Origin: Candidatus Egerieimonas intestinavium
Lineage (GTDB): Bacteria; Bacillota; Clostridia; Lachnospirales; Lachnospiraceae
NCBI GenBank assembly: GCA_018711815.1
Contig: DVHU01000008.1
Location: 23,447-87,446 of the forward strand
Length of the DNA stretch: 64,000 bases
Direction: 5' to 3'
Both the position numbers and the translations under genes were made by a program. Below are positions 1 to 8,927 of this stretch, piece after piece. Position 1 is the first letter of the stretch. The number at the start of each line of letters is the position of its first letter. Below the pieces are notes generated by a model that saw only the letters and a program-made list of their open reading frames with translations, was not told the origin of the DNA and did not search any database.

Positions 1-205
1 CCTGATTCCCGGGCCATAAAACCCGAGCTCTCAACTTCTGTTTAACGCACAGCCACGTCATCCCCTACTGTACCTTTCAGGGATGCAGCTCCGGTGTGAA
101 CCTCAGAAACACAAGGAGCTTAAAGAGGCTTTCAGCCGGTGACCTCTTCTCTCTGCAAGACATATGCTTCCTACCTGCACCATCACAGCTTTTTATCTTC
201 TAACT
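1..205 (-). promoter_or_regulatory. T-box leader, truncated by the left edge; likely Cys specifier
   Basis: Read on the minus strand this stretch has T-box Stem I hallmarks: an AGAGA element, a GGCTGAAAGCC segment, and a 3' side in which TGC (complement of 85-87) is followed by ATCCCTGAA, the arrangement seen around T-box specifier codons. UGC would mean cysteine; one register over, GCA would mean alanine. The last bases (minus-strand GGAATCAGG) are what usually precedes the conserved GTGGTACCGCG bulge, which would lie just outside the window. It should control an aminoacyl-tRNA synthetase or amino acid gene to the left. The T-box class is well supported; the specifier is inferred. Confidence 0.75.
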
Positions 206-234
206 ATTCTAAGCAAGTTTGCCTGCAAAGTCAA
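206..234 (-). promoter_or_regulatory. Sigma-A promoter of the left-edge T-box leader
   Basis: TTGACT (complement of 229-234), 17-nt spacer, TAGAAT (complement of 206-211). It lies just downstream of the YihY stop codon and would start transcription near position 199, right before the T-box Stem I. Confidence 0.65.
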
Positions 235-241
235 GCACAAT

Positions 242-1135
242 TTAATCATTTTCCCGGACTTTGTCCAGCAGCTCCCGGTATTCGCTCTGGAGCTTCTCCA
301 CCGCCGTCTGCTGCAGACGCCGGAATTTGTCCTCGAAATAGGCGTTGATCTCCGCGCCGATCAGCACAATATACATACAGAAATACATCCACAGCATCAC
401 CAGAATCAAGGTAGTCAGGCTCCCGTACATATTGGACATTCCGTCAAAGTAATCCAGATACAGGGAGAAACCCAGGGAAAACAAAGACCATGCCACCGCG
501 CTGATGATCGCTCCCGGCACCTGGCTTTTAAAGGAGGCCTTTCTGTTGGGCACTACCTTGTAGAGCATCAGGAACACCAGCGCCAGCACCAGCAGGGTAA
601 TCCCTGTACGCATGCCGATGATAAAGGCCGTAAGTCTGGCGATCATCGGCACATACTCCTCCAGCTTTCTCTGGATACTGTTTCCGAAGACCAGCAGCAC
701 CAGCGTGGAAGTCAGGGAAAGCAGGAATAAAAGGGTATAAAAGGCCGACCGGATCCTGTTAAAAAGGTAGAACCTGGTCTCCTGCACATGGTAAATGCTG
801 TTCAGCCCGTTGGACAGGGCCTGAACGCCCTTTCCCGCGGACCACAGGGTAAAAATAGCGGAGATAGGCACCACGGCCGCCGACTTGGTATACACCTCCC
901 GGACAATGCCGGAAATCAGCTCCCGAAACCCGCCGCTCTCCGGGACCACCTGAAAAATTCCCTGGAGCACCATTTCCTCAGTGATGGGCGTATAACGGAT
1001 CAGCGTCATCAGAAGAAGCAGAAAAGGGATAAAGGACAGCAGGATAAAATATGCTCCCTGGGCCGCATAAGCCCCCACATGATCCAGCTGTATCCTTCTC
1101 AGGAAGCCGTCAATGCTTTTAAGAATCTTTTTCAT
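242..1135 (-). CDS. YihY/BrkB-type inner-membrane protein
   Basis: 297 residues, the usual length of the YihY/UPF0761 (once called BrkB or RNase BN) family. After a short basic, amphipathic N-terminus there are about six hydrophobic segments (roughly residues 27-46, 88-110, 130-150, 170-195, 205-230 and 240-262), and a charged cytoplasmic tail ends the protein. The segment around residue 210 (GAIISAVAWSLFS) resembles the family signature. The molecular function of the family is not established; the RNase BN assignment was withdrawn. It appears to be a single gene, with a T-box leader beginning just after its stop and the SpoIID-like gene 70 bases upstream on the same strand. Confidence 0.85.
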   Translation of the reverse strand: MKKILKSIDGFLRRIQLDHVGAYAAQGAYFILLSFIPFLLLLMTLIRYTPITEEMVLQGIFQVVPESGGFRELISGIVREVYTKSAAVVPISAIFTLWSAGKGVQALSNGLNSIYHVQETRFYLFNRIRSAFYTLLFLLSLTSTLVLLVFGNSIQRKLEEYVPMIARLTAFIIGMRTGITLLVLALVFLMLYKVVPNRKASFKSQVPGAIISAVAWSLFSLGFSLYLDYFDGMSNMYGSLTTLILVMLWMYFCMYIVLIGAEINAYFEDKFRRLQQTAVEKLQSEYRELLDKVREND

Positions 1136-1205
1136 AATTTCAAAATCTTCCTCTCATGTCCACACTATACCATGGATTCCCTCCCCTGACAATAGCCTTG
1201 CTCAT

Positions 1206-2666
1206 TCAGCTCCATTGGTCTGTAATCTCGATATTCTGATAAAAAAACCGGAGAATTTCCTCCCAGCTTTTGCCCTCCTTCGCCATCTGGTTGGCCCCGT
1301 TCTGGCTCATCCCAACCCCGTGGCCGTACCCTCCGCCCTGGATGCTCCAGGAGCGGATCGCCCCGTCCTCCTCCTGGGGCTGACAGATAAAATAGGCGCT
1401 GGGCAGAAGGCTCATTTCCCCGGAAACTTCCTCCCCGTCCCGCTGCACCGGCAAATCCCCCGGGGAGAGCCACTCCCGTATGCGGTACTCATTGGTCAGA
1501 GTCACACTTTTGGCGGAGCCCAAAAGCGTAAGCTCCTCCACCGCCCCGCCGCTGCTTCTTTTTTTCACCTGTATGGCCTGCAGGGTTCCCGCCTGAGGGT
1601 CCAGGGCAGAGAACCGGCTCTGCAGCAGCTCCGCAGGAAAAGAGATCTCCCACCGGTACCAGGTCTCCCCGGAGTCGTAGCTGGGGGCCTCAGTCTGAAT
1701 AAAGGAGGCAAAAGCCTCCTCCGTCTCCAGATTCCTTTCCTCCCCCTCCAGCAGGTAAGTGCTCTTAAGATAGGGCTCTGTGGTCTCCCCGTTCCACACC
1801 TCGTCGGTGCTGGTGTGCCCGCAGGAGGTGGAAAAAAAGTAGGCACTGATCAGCTGGCCGCCGGAGATCATCACCTTCCCGGCAGTCTCCGCCACCGCCT
1901 GGTCTGTCCTTTCCTGGCTGGAAATATTGTTGTACACCTGAAAGGCTACGGTGTCGTCCACATCCCCGTAATAGGCCTCCATCCTGCCCTCCTCCAGGGC
2001 TTTGCAGGCGTAGGTTCTGGCGCAGACGGCCTGGGCCTTTAAAGCCTCCATCTGGTAGCTGGCCGGCATCTCACTGGGCACCACGTAGCGCAGATACGTC
2101 TCAATATCCACCTCGTTGATCAGCAGCAGCCCTTTATCCGTCCTACGGATTTCCAGGGTTCCCTCGTAGGCCGGATGCCCCTGGGTCCTGTTCAGGGAGA
2201 GTACCTGAAGCTTACTTCCCTCCCCGGCGGTGAGCCGCAGGATTCCATTTTCCGGAAAGGCGCTCTCCCCCGTGAGAGTAACCTCCTCCCCGGCGGCCGC
2301 CAGCTGTTCTCCGGTGTCTTCCCGCAGACAGGGGGCGGAGGCGGTCAGCACCGCCTCCTGATGGTAGTATCCCCCCTGGCTGTCATTTTCCAGCACCACC
2401 CGGATTTTCTCTTCCTGGCTGCGCTGGTCTTGCGGGGAGCTTCCCGGAGGCTTGAGGGCTTTCGTCGCCTGAGCCAGCATCTCTCTGACCCCCGCTCCCT
2501 CTTCCCCCTGGGGGCTGGTTCCCCGCGCCTGGCGAAGGAGAGCCTCCTTCATATTCAAGAGGCCCTCCGGCAGCTTAAGCTGGCTGCGCACCGTCCAGAT
2601 AAGTCCCAGAAGGATCAACAGCAGCAGAGCCAGCACCTTCCAACCAAAATAATCATGTTTACCCAT
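1206..2666 (-). CDS. SpoIID/LytB domain protein
   Basis: 486 residues. One N-terminal membrane anchor (about residues 10-26) is followed by a low-complexity linker and a SpoIID domain. Family landmarks are visible: PSEMPASYQMEALKAQAV near residue 200, with the catalytic-type glutamate, and the C-terminal GGGYGHGVGMSQ segment near 450. SpoIID is a lytic transglycosylase acting on denuded glycan strands during engulfment; many Clostridia carry extra paralogues of unknown timing. This copy is not in a sporulation operon; the aldose epimerase is upstream on the same strand (61-base gap). Whether it is the engulfment SpoIID or a vegetative paralogue cannot be told from sequence. Confidence 0.85.
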   Translation of the reverse strand: MGKHDYFGWKVLALLLLILLGLIWTVRSQLKLPEGLLNMKEALLRQARGTSPQGEEGAGVREMLAQATKALKPPGSSPQDQRSQEEKIRVVLENDSQGGYYHQEAVLTASAPCLREDTGEQLAAAGEEVTLTGESAFPENGILRLTAGEGSKLQVLSLNRTQGHPAYEGTLEIRRTDKGLLLINEVDIETYLRYVVPSEMPASYQMEALKAQAVCARTYACKALEEGRMEAYYGDVDDTVAFQVYNNISSQERTDQAVAETAGKVMISGGQLISAYFFSTSCGHTSTDEVWNGETTEPYLKSTYLLEGEERNLETEEAFASFIQTEAPSYDSGETWYRWEISFPAELLQSRFSALDPQAGTLQAIQVKKRSSGGAVEELTLLGSAKSVTLTNEYRIREWLSPGDLPVQRDGEEVSGEMSLLPSAYFICQPQEEDGAIRSWSIQGGGYGHGVGMSQNGANQMAKEGKSWEEILRFFYQNIEITDQWS

Positions 2667-2727
2667 ACCCCAGTATATGAATATCCGGGATATTTCATAC
2701 CCTGTCCCGATGATACAGGTCTTCCCT

Positions 2728-3765
2728 TTACCTCACGAAAAACTGGTAGGCGGTCTTGCTCCGGTAGGTTTCCCCGGCCTTCAGCACCGGCGAGGGGAAA
2801 GCGGGCACATTTACTGCGTTGGGATAATACTGGGACTCAAAACAGTAGCCGCTTCTGGCCGGATAAAAAGCTCCGCCCTTGCCGGTCTCGTTCTCGATGA
2901 AGTTGCCCGCGTAAAACTGCACGCCCGGACAGTCCGTGTAGGCCTTCATATAAATTCCGCTCTCCCGGCACCAGGCCTCCGCCATGGGGCCGTAGGTTCC
3001 CAGGGGCTTGTCCAGCACGTAATTGTGGTCGTATCCGCCGGTGGCCTTAAGCTGAGAGAAATCCGCCTCAATGTCCCGGCCGATCTCCTTCTCCTCCCGG
3101 AAATCCATGGGCGTTCCCTCCACGGAAGCGATCTCCCCTGTGGGGATGGAAGCGTTGTCCACCGGAGTATAGCTGCCGGCAAAAATCTTTACCAGCTGGT
3201 TTAAGGCCGCCCCGCTCTCATGGCCCGCCAGATTAAAATAGCTGTGATTGGTCAAATTCGCCACCGTGTCCTGGTCGCAGGAACCCTGGTAGGCAATCTC
3301 CACCTGGTTGTCCTCCGTCAGGGTGTAGGTGACAGAGATCTGGAAATTTCCCGGAAAACCGTTCTCCCCGTCGGGGCTTACCCGGGAGAATTTCACGGAA
3401 TTTCCCTGCTGCTCTCCCTTCCACAGCTTCTTCTCAAAGCCCTCCGGGCCGCTGTGCAGGTTATTCTCCCCCTCGTTGGGCGTAAGCTTCACCTGCCTGT
3501 CTCCCAGCTGGAAGCAGGCCCCCTGAATGCGGTTTCCGCTTCTGCCTATGGTGCTGCCGAAGAAGCAGCCGTTTACCATATAGTCCTCCAGACGATCATA
3601 GCCCAGCACCACGTCCCTCAGCTGCCCCTCCCGGTCAAAAACCTCCAGGGAGGTTAAAATGGCGCCGTACTCAATCACCCGCATCTTCATTCCCTTTGTG
3701 TTTTCCAGATCAAAAGCGTAAACCTCTCTGCCGTCCGGCAGAACCCCAAACAGTACTTTTCCCAT
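2728..3765 (-). CDS. Aldose 1-epimerase (galactose mutarotase family)
   Basis: 345 residues from the ATG at 3765, chosen because GGAGG lies 8 nt before it; an upstream in-frame ATG at 3780 has no such site. The fold signatures are present: NNLHSG near residue 100, NLTNHSYFNLAG near 170 with the catalytic histidine, and the C-terminal FESQYYPNAVN block with the glutamate region. The enzyme interconverts alpha and beta anomers of hexoses in the cytoplasm, feeding the Leloir pathway or glucose metabolism. No gal genes are adjacent, so the exact sugar is unknown. The 6S-like RNA gene and its terminator precede it, with about 25 bases between terminator and start. Confidence 0.9.
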   Translation of the reverse strand: MGKVLFGVLPDGREVYAFDLENTKGMKMRVIEYGAILTSLEVFDREGQLRDVVLGYDRLEDYMVNGCFFGSTIGRSGNRIQGACFQLGDRQVKLTPNEGENNLHSGPEGFEKKLWKGEQQGNSVKFSRVSPDGENGFPGNFQISVTYTLTEDNQVEIAYQGSCDQDTVANLTNHSYFNLAGHESGAALNQLVKIFAGSYTPVDNASIPTGEIASVEGTPMDFREEKEIGRDIEADFSQLKATGGYDHNYVLDKPLGTYGPMAEAWCRESGIYMKAYTDCPGVQFYAGNFIENETGKGGAFYPARSGYCFESQYYPNAVNVPAFPSPVLKAGETYRSKTAYQFFVR

Positions 3766-3789
3766 TTCTCTATCCTCCATTAATCTCTT

Positions 3790-4011
3790 ATCGGCAAAAG
3801 AGGAGGAGCTAAAAGCTCCTCCTCCTGTAATCCCCGAAATGCCGTTTCCTGCTTTTTGACTCCTAACGGAGCCAAGTGGGTAACCGCAGCCGTACCGCTG
3901 TCTTCCGCTGCAATATGGCGGCCTGACATTAGCGCGGCGATGTAGGAATCCCTGTAAATAAATGTAGGTTCAAAAATGCAGGAGTGTCGCACATCCCAGG
4001 TGAATTACCTT
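3790..4011 (-). ncRNA. ssrS: Candidate 6S RNA (ssrS) with intrinsic terminator
   Basis: An isolated small-RNA gene on the minus strand. A promoter (TTGAAA, 17 nt, TATAAT) points into it, and the transcript of about 220 nt ends in a hairpin (AGGAGGAGCTTTTAGCTCCTCCT, split arms around 3800-3826) followed by TTTT. The 5' part holds GCGACACTCCTGC and then TTTTGAACCTACATTT, which I recall as typical of clostridial 6S RNA; the 3' part has GCAGGAA able to close a long stem with CTCCTGC. 6S RNA mimics an open promoter and sequesters the housekeeping RNA polymerase in stationary phase. The transcript unit is seen; the family name is by recollection and fold logic. Confidence 0.6.
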
Positions 4012-4017
4012 AAATAG

Positions 4018-4046
4018 ATTATACTCTAGTCTATGTCAGATTTCAA
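4018..4046 (-). promoter_or_regulatory. Sigma-A promoter of the 6S-like RNA
   Basis: TTGAAA (complement of 4041-4046), 17-nt spacer, TATAAT (complement of 4018-4023). It predicts a start close to 4011. Confidence 0.65.
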
Positions 4047-4169
4047 GAAAAATTCTCAGTTATGTCAATCTCCAGAAACTTCCTTTTACCATTTTTTCAA
4101 GAGAAAAAACTGCCGCCGCAGTCCTGACAGTTTTTCTGTCCTTTGTCTGCGGCGACAGCCTCCATTTTC

Positions 4170-5666
4170 TTATTTCTGAGATACTTTTAAGATCTTCTCC
4201 ACGATGGCGGGCATCTCCTCCACGTCCACCACGGTATTGTGCAGCACCGGCGCTGTGCGGATCTCCTGGATGGCCTTGGGCACCGGCACGTTGGCGATTC
4301 TGGAGAGCTCCTCCACCTGGGCGAAATCTTCCATATCCGCGTATTTTCCGTCAATGGCGGAGAGCACGCTGCGGATAAACTTGAAGGGGCTGGCGGTGGA
4401 AGCGATCAGCGTCTTAGTGGAATCCTTAGTCTCCTCCAGGTACTTGCCGTACACCCGGGCGGCCACAGCCGTGTGGGTGTCGATCACGTACCCCGTATCC
4501 TCGTACAGCTGGCGGATCTGCTCCGCAGTCTCCTCCTCGCTGGCATAATTTCCGTAGAAATCCTCCAGCTTTTCGCGCATCTTTGCAGAGATGGCGTACG
4601 TTCCTGTGGTTCCCAGCTCCTCCATCAGCTGCCGGTTGGCCTGATCGTCTTCCCCGGCCAGGCGATAAATCAGCCGCTCCAGATTGCTGGAAATCAGAAT
4701 GTCCATGGAGGGGGAGGAAGTCAGCACAAACTTCCGGTTTCTATCGTAGGTGCCCGTGCGGAAGAAATCAAAGAGCACCTTATTCTCGTTGGACGCACAG
4801 ATCAGCTTGGCGATGGGCAGACCCATCTGCTTGGCGTAGTAGGCCGCCAGGATGTTTCCGAAATTGCCCGTGGGCACATCCACGTTGATCTGGTCTCCCG
4901 GGGCAACCTCCCCGTTCTTTAAGAGCCTGCTGTAAGCGTACACATAGTAAACCACCTGGGGAATCAGCCGCCCGATATTGATGGAGTTGGCGGAGGAGAA
5001 CTGATAGCCCGCGGCGGCCAGCCGCTCACCCATGGCTTTGTCGTTGAAAATCTTCTTAACCCCCGTCTGGGCGTCGTCGAAATTGCCCCGGATAGCCACC
5101 ACGTAGGTGTTATCTCCCTTCTGGGTCACCATCTGCTTCTTCTGGATGGGGCTCACGCCGTTCTCCGGGTAGAAAACAATGATCTTGGTCCCGGGCACAT
5201 CCGCAAATCCAGCCAGGGCAGCTTTACCGGTATCCCCGGAGGTGGCCGTCAGAATCACGATCTCATGCTCCGCGTGGTTCTTCCTGGCGGAGGTGGTCAT
5301 CAGGTGGGGCAGGATGGACAGAGCCATATCCTTGAAGGCGATGGTGGCTCCGTGGAAGAGCTCCAGGTAATAGGCGCCCTCCGCCTTCACCAGAGGCGCT
5401 ATCTCCTCCGTATCAAACTTCTCGTCATAAGCCCGGTCGATGCAGCTTTTCAGCTCCTCCTCGGTGAAATCCGTGAAGAAGCGGCTCATCACCTGGTAAG
5501 CCACCTGCTGGTAGCTCATCTGGGCCAGTTCCTCCATGGGAACCTCCATAGCCGGAATGGACTCCGGCACAAACAGGCCTCCGTCCTCAGACAGTCCCTG
5601 AAGAATCGCCTGGGAGGCGGTCACCCGCACCTCCCGGTTTCTCGTACTTGTATAATATAATTCCAT
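4170..5666 (-). CDS. thrC: Threonine synthase
   Basis: 498 residues from the ATG at 5666; the open frame extends further upstream but the family N-terminus is MELYYTSTRN, as in other long (class I, fungal/E. coli-like) enzymes. It converts O-phosphohomoserine to threonine and phosphate using PLP. The PLP lysine is K112 in HGATIAFKDMA, and SGDTGKAA and the PTGNFGN phosphate-binding loop are intact. Monocistronic by position: the 6S RNA lies downstream and leuA ends 160 bases upstream. A TATAAT -10 is visible around 5724. asd, another step of the aspartate pathway, is found at 46.8-47.9 kb, so the pathway is dispersed. Confidence 0.95.
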   Translation of the reverse strand: MELYYTSTRNREVRVTASQAILQGLSEDGGLFVPESIPAMEVPMEELAQMSYQQVAYQVMSRFFTDFTEEELKSCIDRAYDEKFDTEEIAPLVKAEGAYYLELFHGATIAFKDMALSILPHLMTTSARKNHAEHEIVILTATSGDTGKAALAGFADVPGTKIIVFYPENGVSPIQKKQMVTQKGDNTYVVAIRGNFDDAQTGVKKIFNDKAMGERLAAAGYQFSSANSINIGRLIPQVVYYVYAYSRLLKNGEVAPGDQINVDVPTGNFGNILAAYYAKQMGLPIAKLICASNENKVLFDFFRTGTYDRNRKFVLTSSPSMDILISSNLERLIYRLAGEDDQANRQLMEELGTTGTYAISAKMREKLEDFYGNYASEEETAEQIRQLYEDTGYVIDTHTAVAARVYGKYLEETKDSTKTLIASTASPFKFIRSVLSAIDGKYADMEDFAQVEELSRIANVPVPKAIQEIRTAPVLHNTVVDVEEMPAIVEKILKVSQK

Positions 5667-5825
5667 AACAGCTTTCCGCCTTTCTCTGCGCTCAACTTCT
5701 GCGATGATAAACACTCTGCGGCTATTATATCACAGGGGTTTTTCCGTGGCAAGCCGGTTTTCCCCGACCGGCTGCCGATATCTGCCGGCAAGGGTATTTC
5801 CCTCTGCCGGCTGCCGGTATTTCTC

Positions 5826-7481
5826 CTAGCGGTTGTTGATGGCAGTCACCAGGGCGTCGATGGCTGCATGGATAACGTCCACATGAACGCCGGCGCCCCA
5901 GGAAAGGGTTCCATCCGGTTTCTTGATGCCCACATAGGCGATAGCCCGGGAGCGGGAGCTCTGCTCCAGCGCGTGCTCCTGGTAGGTAACCAGGTCGTAC
6001 TTCAGGTTGTAGGCCTTCTTCAAGGCCTGGCTCACCGCATTGAGGCGTCCATTTCCCACTGCCTCGGTGACGATCTTCTTTCCCTTGAAGGTGGAGGTCA
6101 CCTGGGTCACGATGCCATCGTTCTTCTGCTGGAAATGCACCTCCACGATCTTGTAGGGCTCCGTAACGTTCTCGAAGGTCTTGGTAAACAGCTGGAAGAT
6201 CTCCTCCGGCTGCAGCTCCTTGTGGCTGTGATCGGACACAGCCTTGGCCGCGTAGCCCATGGCCTCCCGCATCTTGGCCGGAAGATTCAGGCCGTACTTT
6301 GTCTCCAGGATGTAACCCACGCCGCCCTTGCCGGACTGGCTGTTGATGCGGATCACATCCGCGTCGTAGTTGCGGCCCACGTCCTTGGGATCAATGGGAA
6401 GATAGGGCACGGTCCAGTGGTCGGGATCCTTCTCCTCCAGCCACTTCATGCCCTTGGCGATGGCATCCTGATGGGAACCGGAGAAGGCTGCGAATACCAG
6501 GGCGCCGCTGTAGGGGCTTCGCTCATCCACCTGCATGCCCGTGTACTTCTCATACTGCTCGCAGATATCCGGCATGTCGGAGAAGTCCAGCTGGGGATCC
6601 ACGCCCTGGGAGTACATATTCATGGCCAGGGTGATAATATCCACATTTCCGGTGCGCTCACCGTTTCCGAAGAGGGTTCCCTCGATCCGGTCGGCTCCCG
6701 CCAGCAGACCCATCTCAGAGTCGGCCACGCCGCAGCCCCGGTCGTTGTGGGGATGAAGGGATACCACTACGTTCTCCCGGTATTTCAGGTTCTTGCACAT
6801 ATACTCCACCTGGCTGGCGTACACGTGGGGCATGGAGTGCTCCACGGTAACCGGCAGATTGATGATGGCCTTGCGGTCCGCGGTGGGCTTCCAGATATCC
6901 AGAACCGCGTTGCACACCTCCAGGGCGTACTCCGGCTCCGTGCCGGTGAAGCTCTCCGGGCTGTACTCAAAGCGGTAGTCGGCTCCCGCCTCCTCGGTCA
7001 GCTCCTTTAACAGCTTAGCTCCCTCCACAGCGATCTCCAGGATTTCCTCCTTGGACTTTCTGAACACCTGCTCCCGCTGGGCCAGGGAGGTGGAATTGTA
7101 CACATGGACAATGACGTTCTTCGCCCCCTGCACCGCCTCGAAGGTCTTGCGGATAATGTGCTCCCGGGCCTGGGTCAGCACCTGGATAGTCACGTCGTCG
7201 GGAATCAGGTTCTTGTCGATCAGCGCCCGCAGGAACTCGTACTCGGTCTCGGAGGCCGCCGGAAATCCCACCTCGATCTCCTTGAAACCGATCTTCACCA
7301 ACAGCTTAAAGAAATCAATCTTCTGCTCCAGGCTCATGGGAATCACCAGGGCCTGGTTTCCATCCCGCAGATCCACGCTGCACCATACGGGCGCCTTCTC
7401 CACATATTCTTTCTTCGCCCAGTCCATACAGGCCACCGGGGGCATAAAATACTGTCTCTTGTACTTGCCGCAATTCATCAT
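5826..7481 (-). CDS. leuA: 2-isopropylmalate synthase
   Basis: 551 residues, the long LeuA class. The HMG-CoA-lyase-like TIM barrel carries the metal-binding DLRDGNQ motif at 37-43 and HPHNDRG further on; a C-terminal LeuA dimer/regulatory domain (GAGVHVDVIHAAIDAL near the end) is intact, suggesting leucine feedback. It condenses acetyl-CoA with 2-ketoisovalerate, the first committed step to leucine. GGAGG lies 8 nt before the start. Transcription is controlled by the T-box leader directly upstream. leuCD are 1 kb further upstream in a separate unit and leuB is not in this window. Confidence 0.96.
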   Translation of the reverse strand: MMNCGKYKRQYFMPPVACMDWAKKEYVEKAPVWCSVDLRDGNQALVIPMSLEQKIDFFKLLVKIGFKEIEVGFPAASETEYEFLRALIDKNLIPDDVTIQVLTQAREHIIRKTFEAVQGAKNVIVHVYNSTSLAQREQVFRKSKEEILEIAVEGAKLLKELTEEAGADYRFEYSPESFTGTEPEYALEVCNAVLDIWKPTADRKAIINLPVTVEHSMPHVYASQVEYMCKNLKYRENVVVSLHPHNDRGCGVADSEMGLLAGADRIEGTLFGNGERTGNVDIITLAMNMYSQGVDPQLDFSDMPDICEQYEKYTGMQVDERSPYSGALVFAAFSGSHQDAIAKGMKWLEEKDPDHWTVPYLPIDPKDVGRNYDADVIRINSQSGKGGVGYILETKYGLNLPAKMREAMGYAAKAVSDHSHKELQPEEIFQLFTKTFENVTEPYKIVEVHFQQKNDGIVTQVTSTFKGKKIVTEAVGNGRLNAVSQALKKAYNLKYDLVTYQEHALEQSSRSRAIAYVGIKKPDGTLSWGAGVHVDVIHAAIDALVTAINNR

Positions 7482-7569
7482 AACTAGATCCTCCTTCTTT
7501 CACCTTGCTGATTCGTTGAAAAGAAAGGCATCCCGCAGGGAGTATTTTCATTAATTGGGGAAACGCTCT

Positions 7570-7887
7570 TTCCCCAAAACAAAAGCCTGCGCCTCCTGCC
7601 CTTTGGCAGGAGACGCAGGCGATAAATGCTCCGCGCGGTACCACTCCTGTTTATGAATTAAACTCTTCATACACTCACCGGATACGAGTCATGTCTCAGA
7701 CCTTATATCCTGCCCAGATAACGGCTGGGGGCCGTCTGTGTCTACTCTCGCCAGGGGCGATTTCGGACAGCTGCTCTGAGGTCAGTTCCCGTCAGCTCCC
7801 TCCGCTGCCTCACACCAGCCGACAGCTCTCTGCAGGCGGACACCCACGGTACTCTTCCTCTTCTTCGCCTTTTCTTTTCAATTAGAT
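7570..7887 (-). promoter_or_regulatory. T-box leader of leuA (leucine)
   Basis: The minus strand holds the T-box bulge sequence GTGGTACCGCG (complement of about 7634-7644) followed by an intrinsic terminator: a GC-rich hairpin GCCTGCG..CTCCTGCC / GGCAGGAGGCGCAGGC (about 7582-7620) and a TTTTGTTTT tract. Upstream is a long Stem I region. In its 3' side CTG (complement of 7783-7785) is followed by ACCTCAGAG, the usual context of a specifier codon, so CUG (Leu) is the likely specifier; a nearby CTC is also Leu. Uncharged tRNA-Leu binding should favour the antiterminator and switch on leuA. Confidence 0.93.
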
Positions 7888-7893
7888 AGGTCT

Positions 7894-7922
7894 ACTTTAT
7901 CATTTTATGGATTGACTGTCAA
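7894..7922 (-). promoter_or_regulatory. Sigma-A promoter of the leuA T-box leader
   Basis: TTGACA (complement of 7917-7922), 17-nt spacer, TAAAGT (complement of 7894-7899), giving a start near 7887. Confidence 0.7.
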
Positions 7923-8060
7923 GAACTTTTCCTCGGTCCTTGCCACACCTTCCCTCCGCCGCAGTGCGATTCTCGCGGAGCGTTTCTTATTTCATCTTTC
8001 ATAGGACCACAGTCTTCCATGAAAGAAAAAAGAGCTCTGATCTCTCAAAGCTCTTCTCAG

Positions 8061-8134
8061 TCGGGGCAACAGGATTTGAACCTGCGACCTCACGGCCCCC
8101 AGCCGTGCGCGCTACCAAGCTACGCCATACCCCG
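8061..8134 (-). tRNA. tRNA-Pro (anticodon GGG)
   Basis: The 74-nt minus-strand sequence folds as a cloverleaf. The acceptor arms CGGGGTA and TGCCCCG pair with one G-U; the anticodon stem CACGG/CCGTG holds the loop CTGGGGG, so bases 34-36 are GGG; the T arm contains GGTTCGAATCC. CCA is not encoded: the next bases after the discriminator A are CTG. It stands alone, with its own promoter. Confidence 0.95.
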
Positions 8135-8146
8135 TCGACAAGATGT

Positions 8147-8175
8147 AGTATATACCATTTCCTTCCGTTTGTAAA
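8147..8175 (-). promoter_or_regulatory. Promoter of tRNA-Pro
   Basis: TTTACA (complement of 8170-8175), 17-nt spacer, TATACT (complement of 8147-8152), about 12 bases ahead of the mature tRNA 5' end. The 8176-8333 stretch further upstream is AT-rich and shows no gene. Confidence 0.6.
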
Positions 8176-8333
8176 GCCCTAATTTAAAAATTTTTCTAAA
8201 ATTCATATATTCAGAAAATTCACAACAATTCTTTGCTATTCTGTAAGCAAGAAAGTGGGTTGCTATAATTAGTGAATATCGAATAATGCAGCCCCCCTTC
8301 CGCCTGCGGCAAGCTGCGCAAAGTTGCCTGCGG

Positions 8334-8390
8334 AACAAAAAAGCAGCCGCCCCGGGGGAAAATCTCATTGACTCACCCGGAACAGCTGCC
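8334..8390 (-). terminator. Intrinsic terminator after leuCD
   Basis: On the minus strand GCAGCTGTTCCGGG and CCCGGGGCGGCTGC form an imperfect GC-rich hairpin (arms 8343-8356 and 8376-8389) followed by TTTTTTG. It lies 40 bases after the leuD stop. Confidence 0.75.
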
Positions 8391-8431
8391 GGTAATGAAG
8401 GTTGTCAAACCGTTACTGCCTGATTTACTGT

Positions 8432-8917
8432 CTATTTTCCGTTAATGTAATTAATCAATCCCTCCGCCCGGATAATCTTCTGCATAAACTCCGGGAAGGC
8501 CTGTCCCTGATACTGGGTTCCCTTGGTGTGATTGTAGATCACTCCGCTGTCGAAATCTACCTCCACCTGATCTCCGGCCTCAATCCCTTTGGCCGCCTCC
8601 GGGCACTCGATGATGGGGAGACCGATATTGATGGCGTTGCGGTAGAAAATCCGTGCGAAGGTCTCCGCGATGACACAGCTGACCCCCGCCGCCTTGATGG
8701 CGATGGGCGCATGCTCTCTGGAGGAGCCGCAGCCAAAATTTTTGTTGGCCACGATCAGATCTCCCTTGTGCACCTGCTTGATGAAATCCTTGTCAATATC
8801 CTCCATACAGTGGGCCGCCAGCTCCGCCGGATCTGAAGAATTCAGATATCTGGCCGGAATGATCACGTCCGTATCTACGTTGTCGCCATATTTAAACACT
8901 GTTCCCTGCGCTTTCAT
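8432..8917 (-). CDS. leuD: 3-isopropylmalate dehydratase small subunit
   Basis: 161 residues, the short archaeal/clostridial-type LeuD. The swivel-domain landmarks [14 protein letters not shown] near residue 12 and the [12 protein letters not shown] loop near 60 are intact; the latter contacts substrate. Together with LeuC it isomerises 2-isopropylmalate to 3-isopropylmalate in leucine synthesis. It follows leuC by 10 bases in the same transcript and is closed by a terminator. A homoaconitase or citramalate pathway role is possible for this subfamily, but the leuA neighbour favours leucine. Confidence 0.95.
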   Translation of the reverse strand: MKAQGTVFKYGDNVDTDVIIPARYLNSSDPAELAAHCMEDIDKDFIKQVHKGDLIVANKNFGCGSSREHAPIAIKAAGVSCVIAETFARIFYRNAINIGLPIIECPEAAKGIEAGDQVEVDFDSGVIYNHTKGTQYQGQAFPEFMQKIIRAEGLINYINGK

Positions 8918-8927
8918 CTGCTACCTC

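Noticed and set aside
7561..7890. Short frames in the leuA upstream region
   Set aside because: The region is fully explained by the T-box leader and its promoter.
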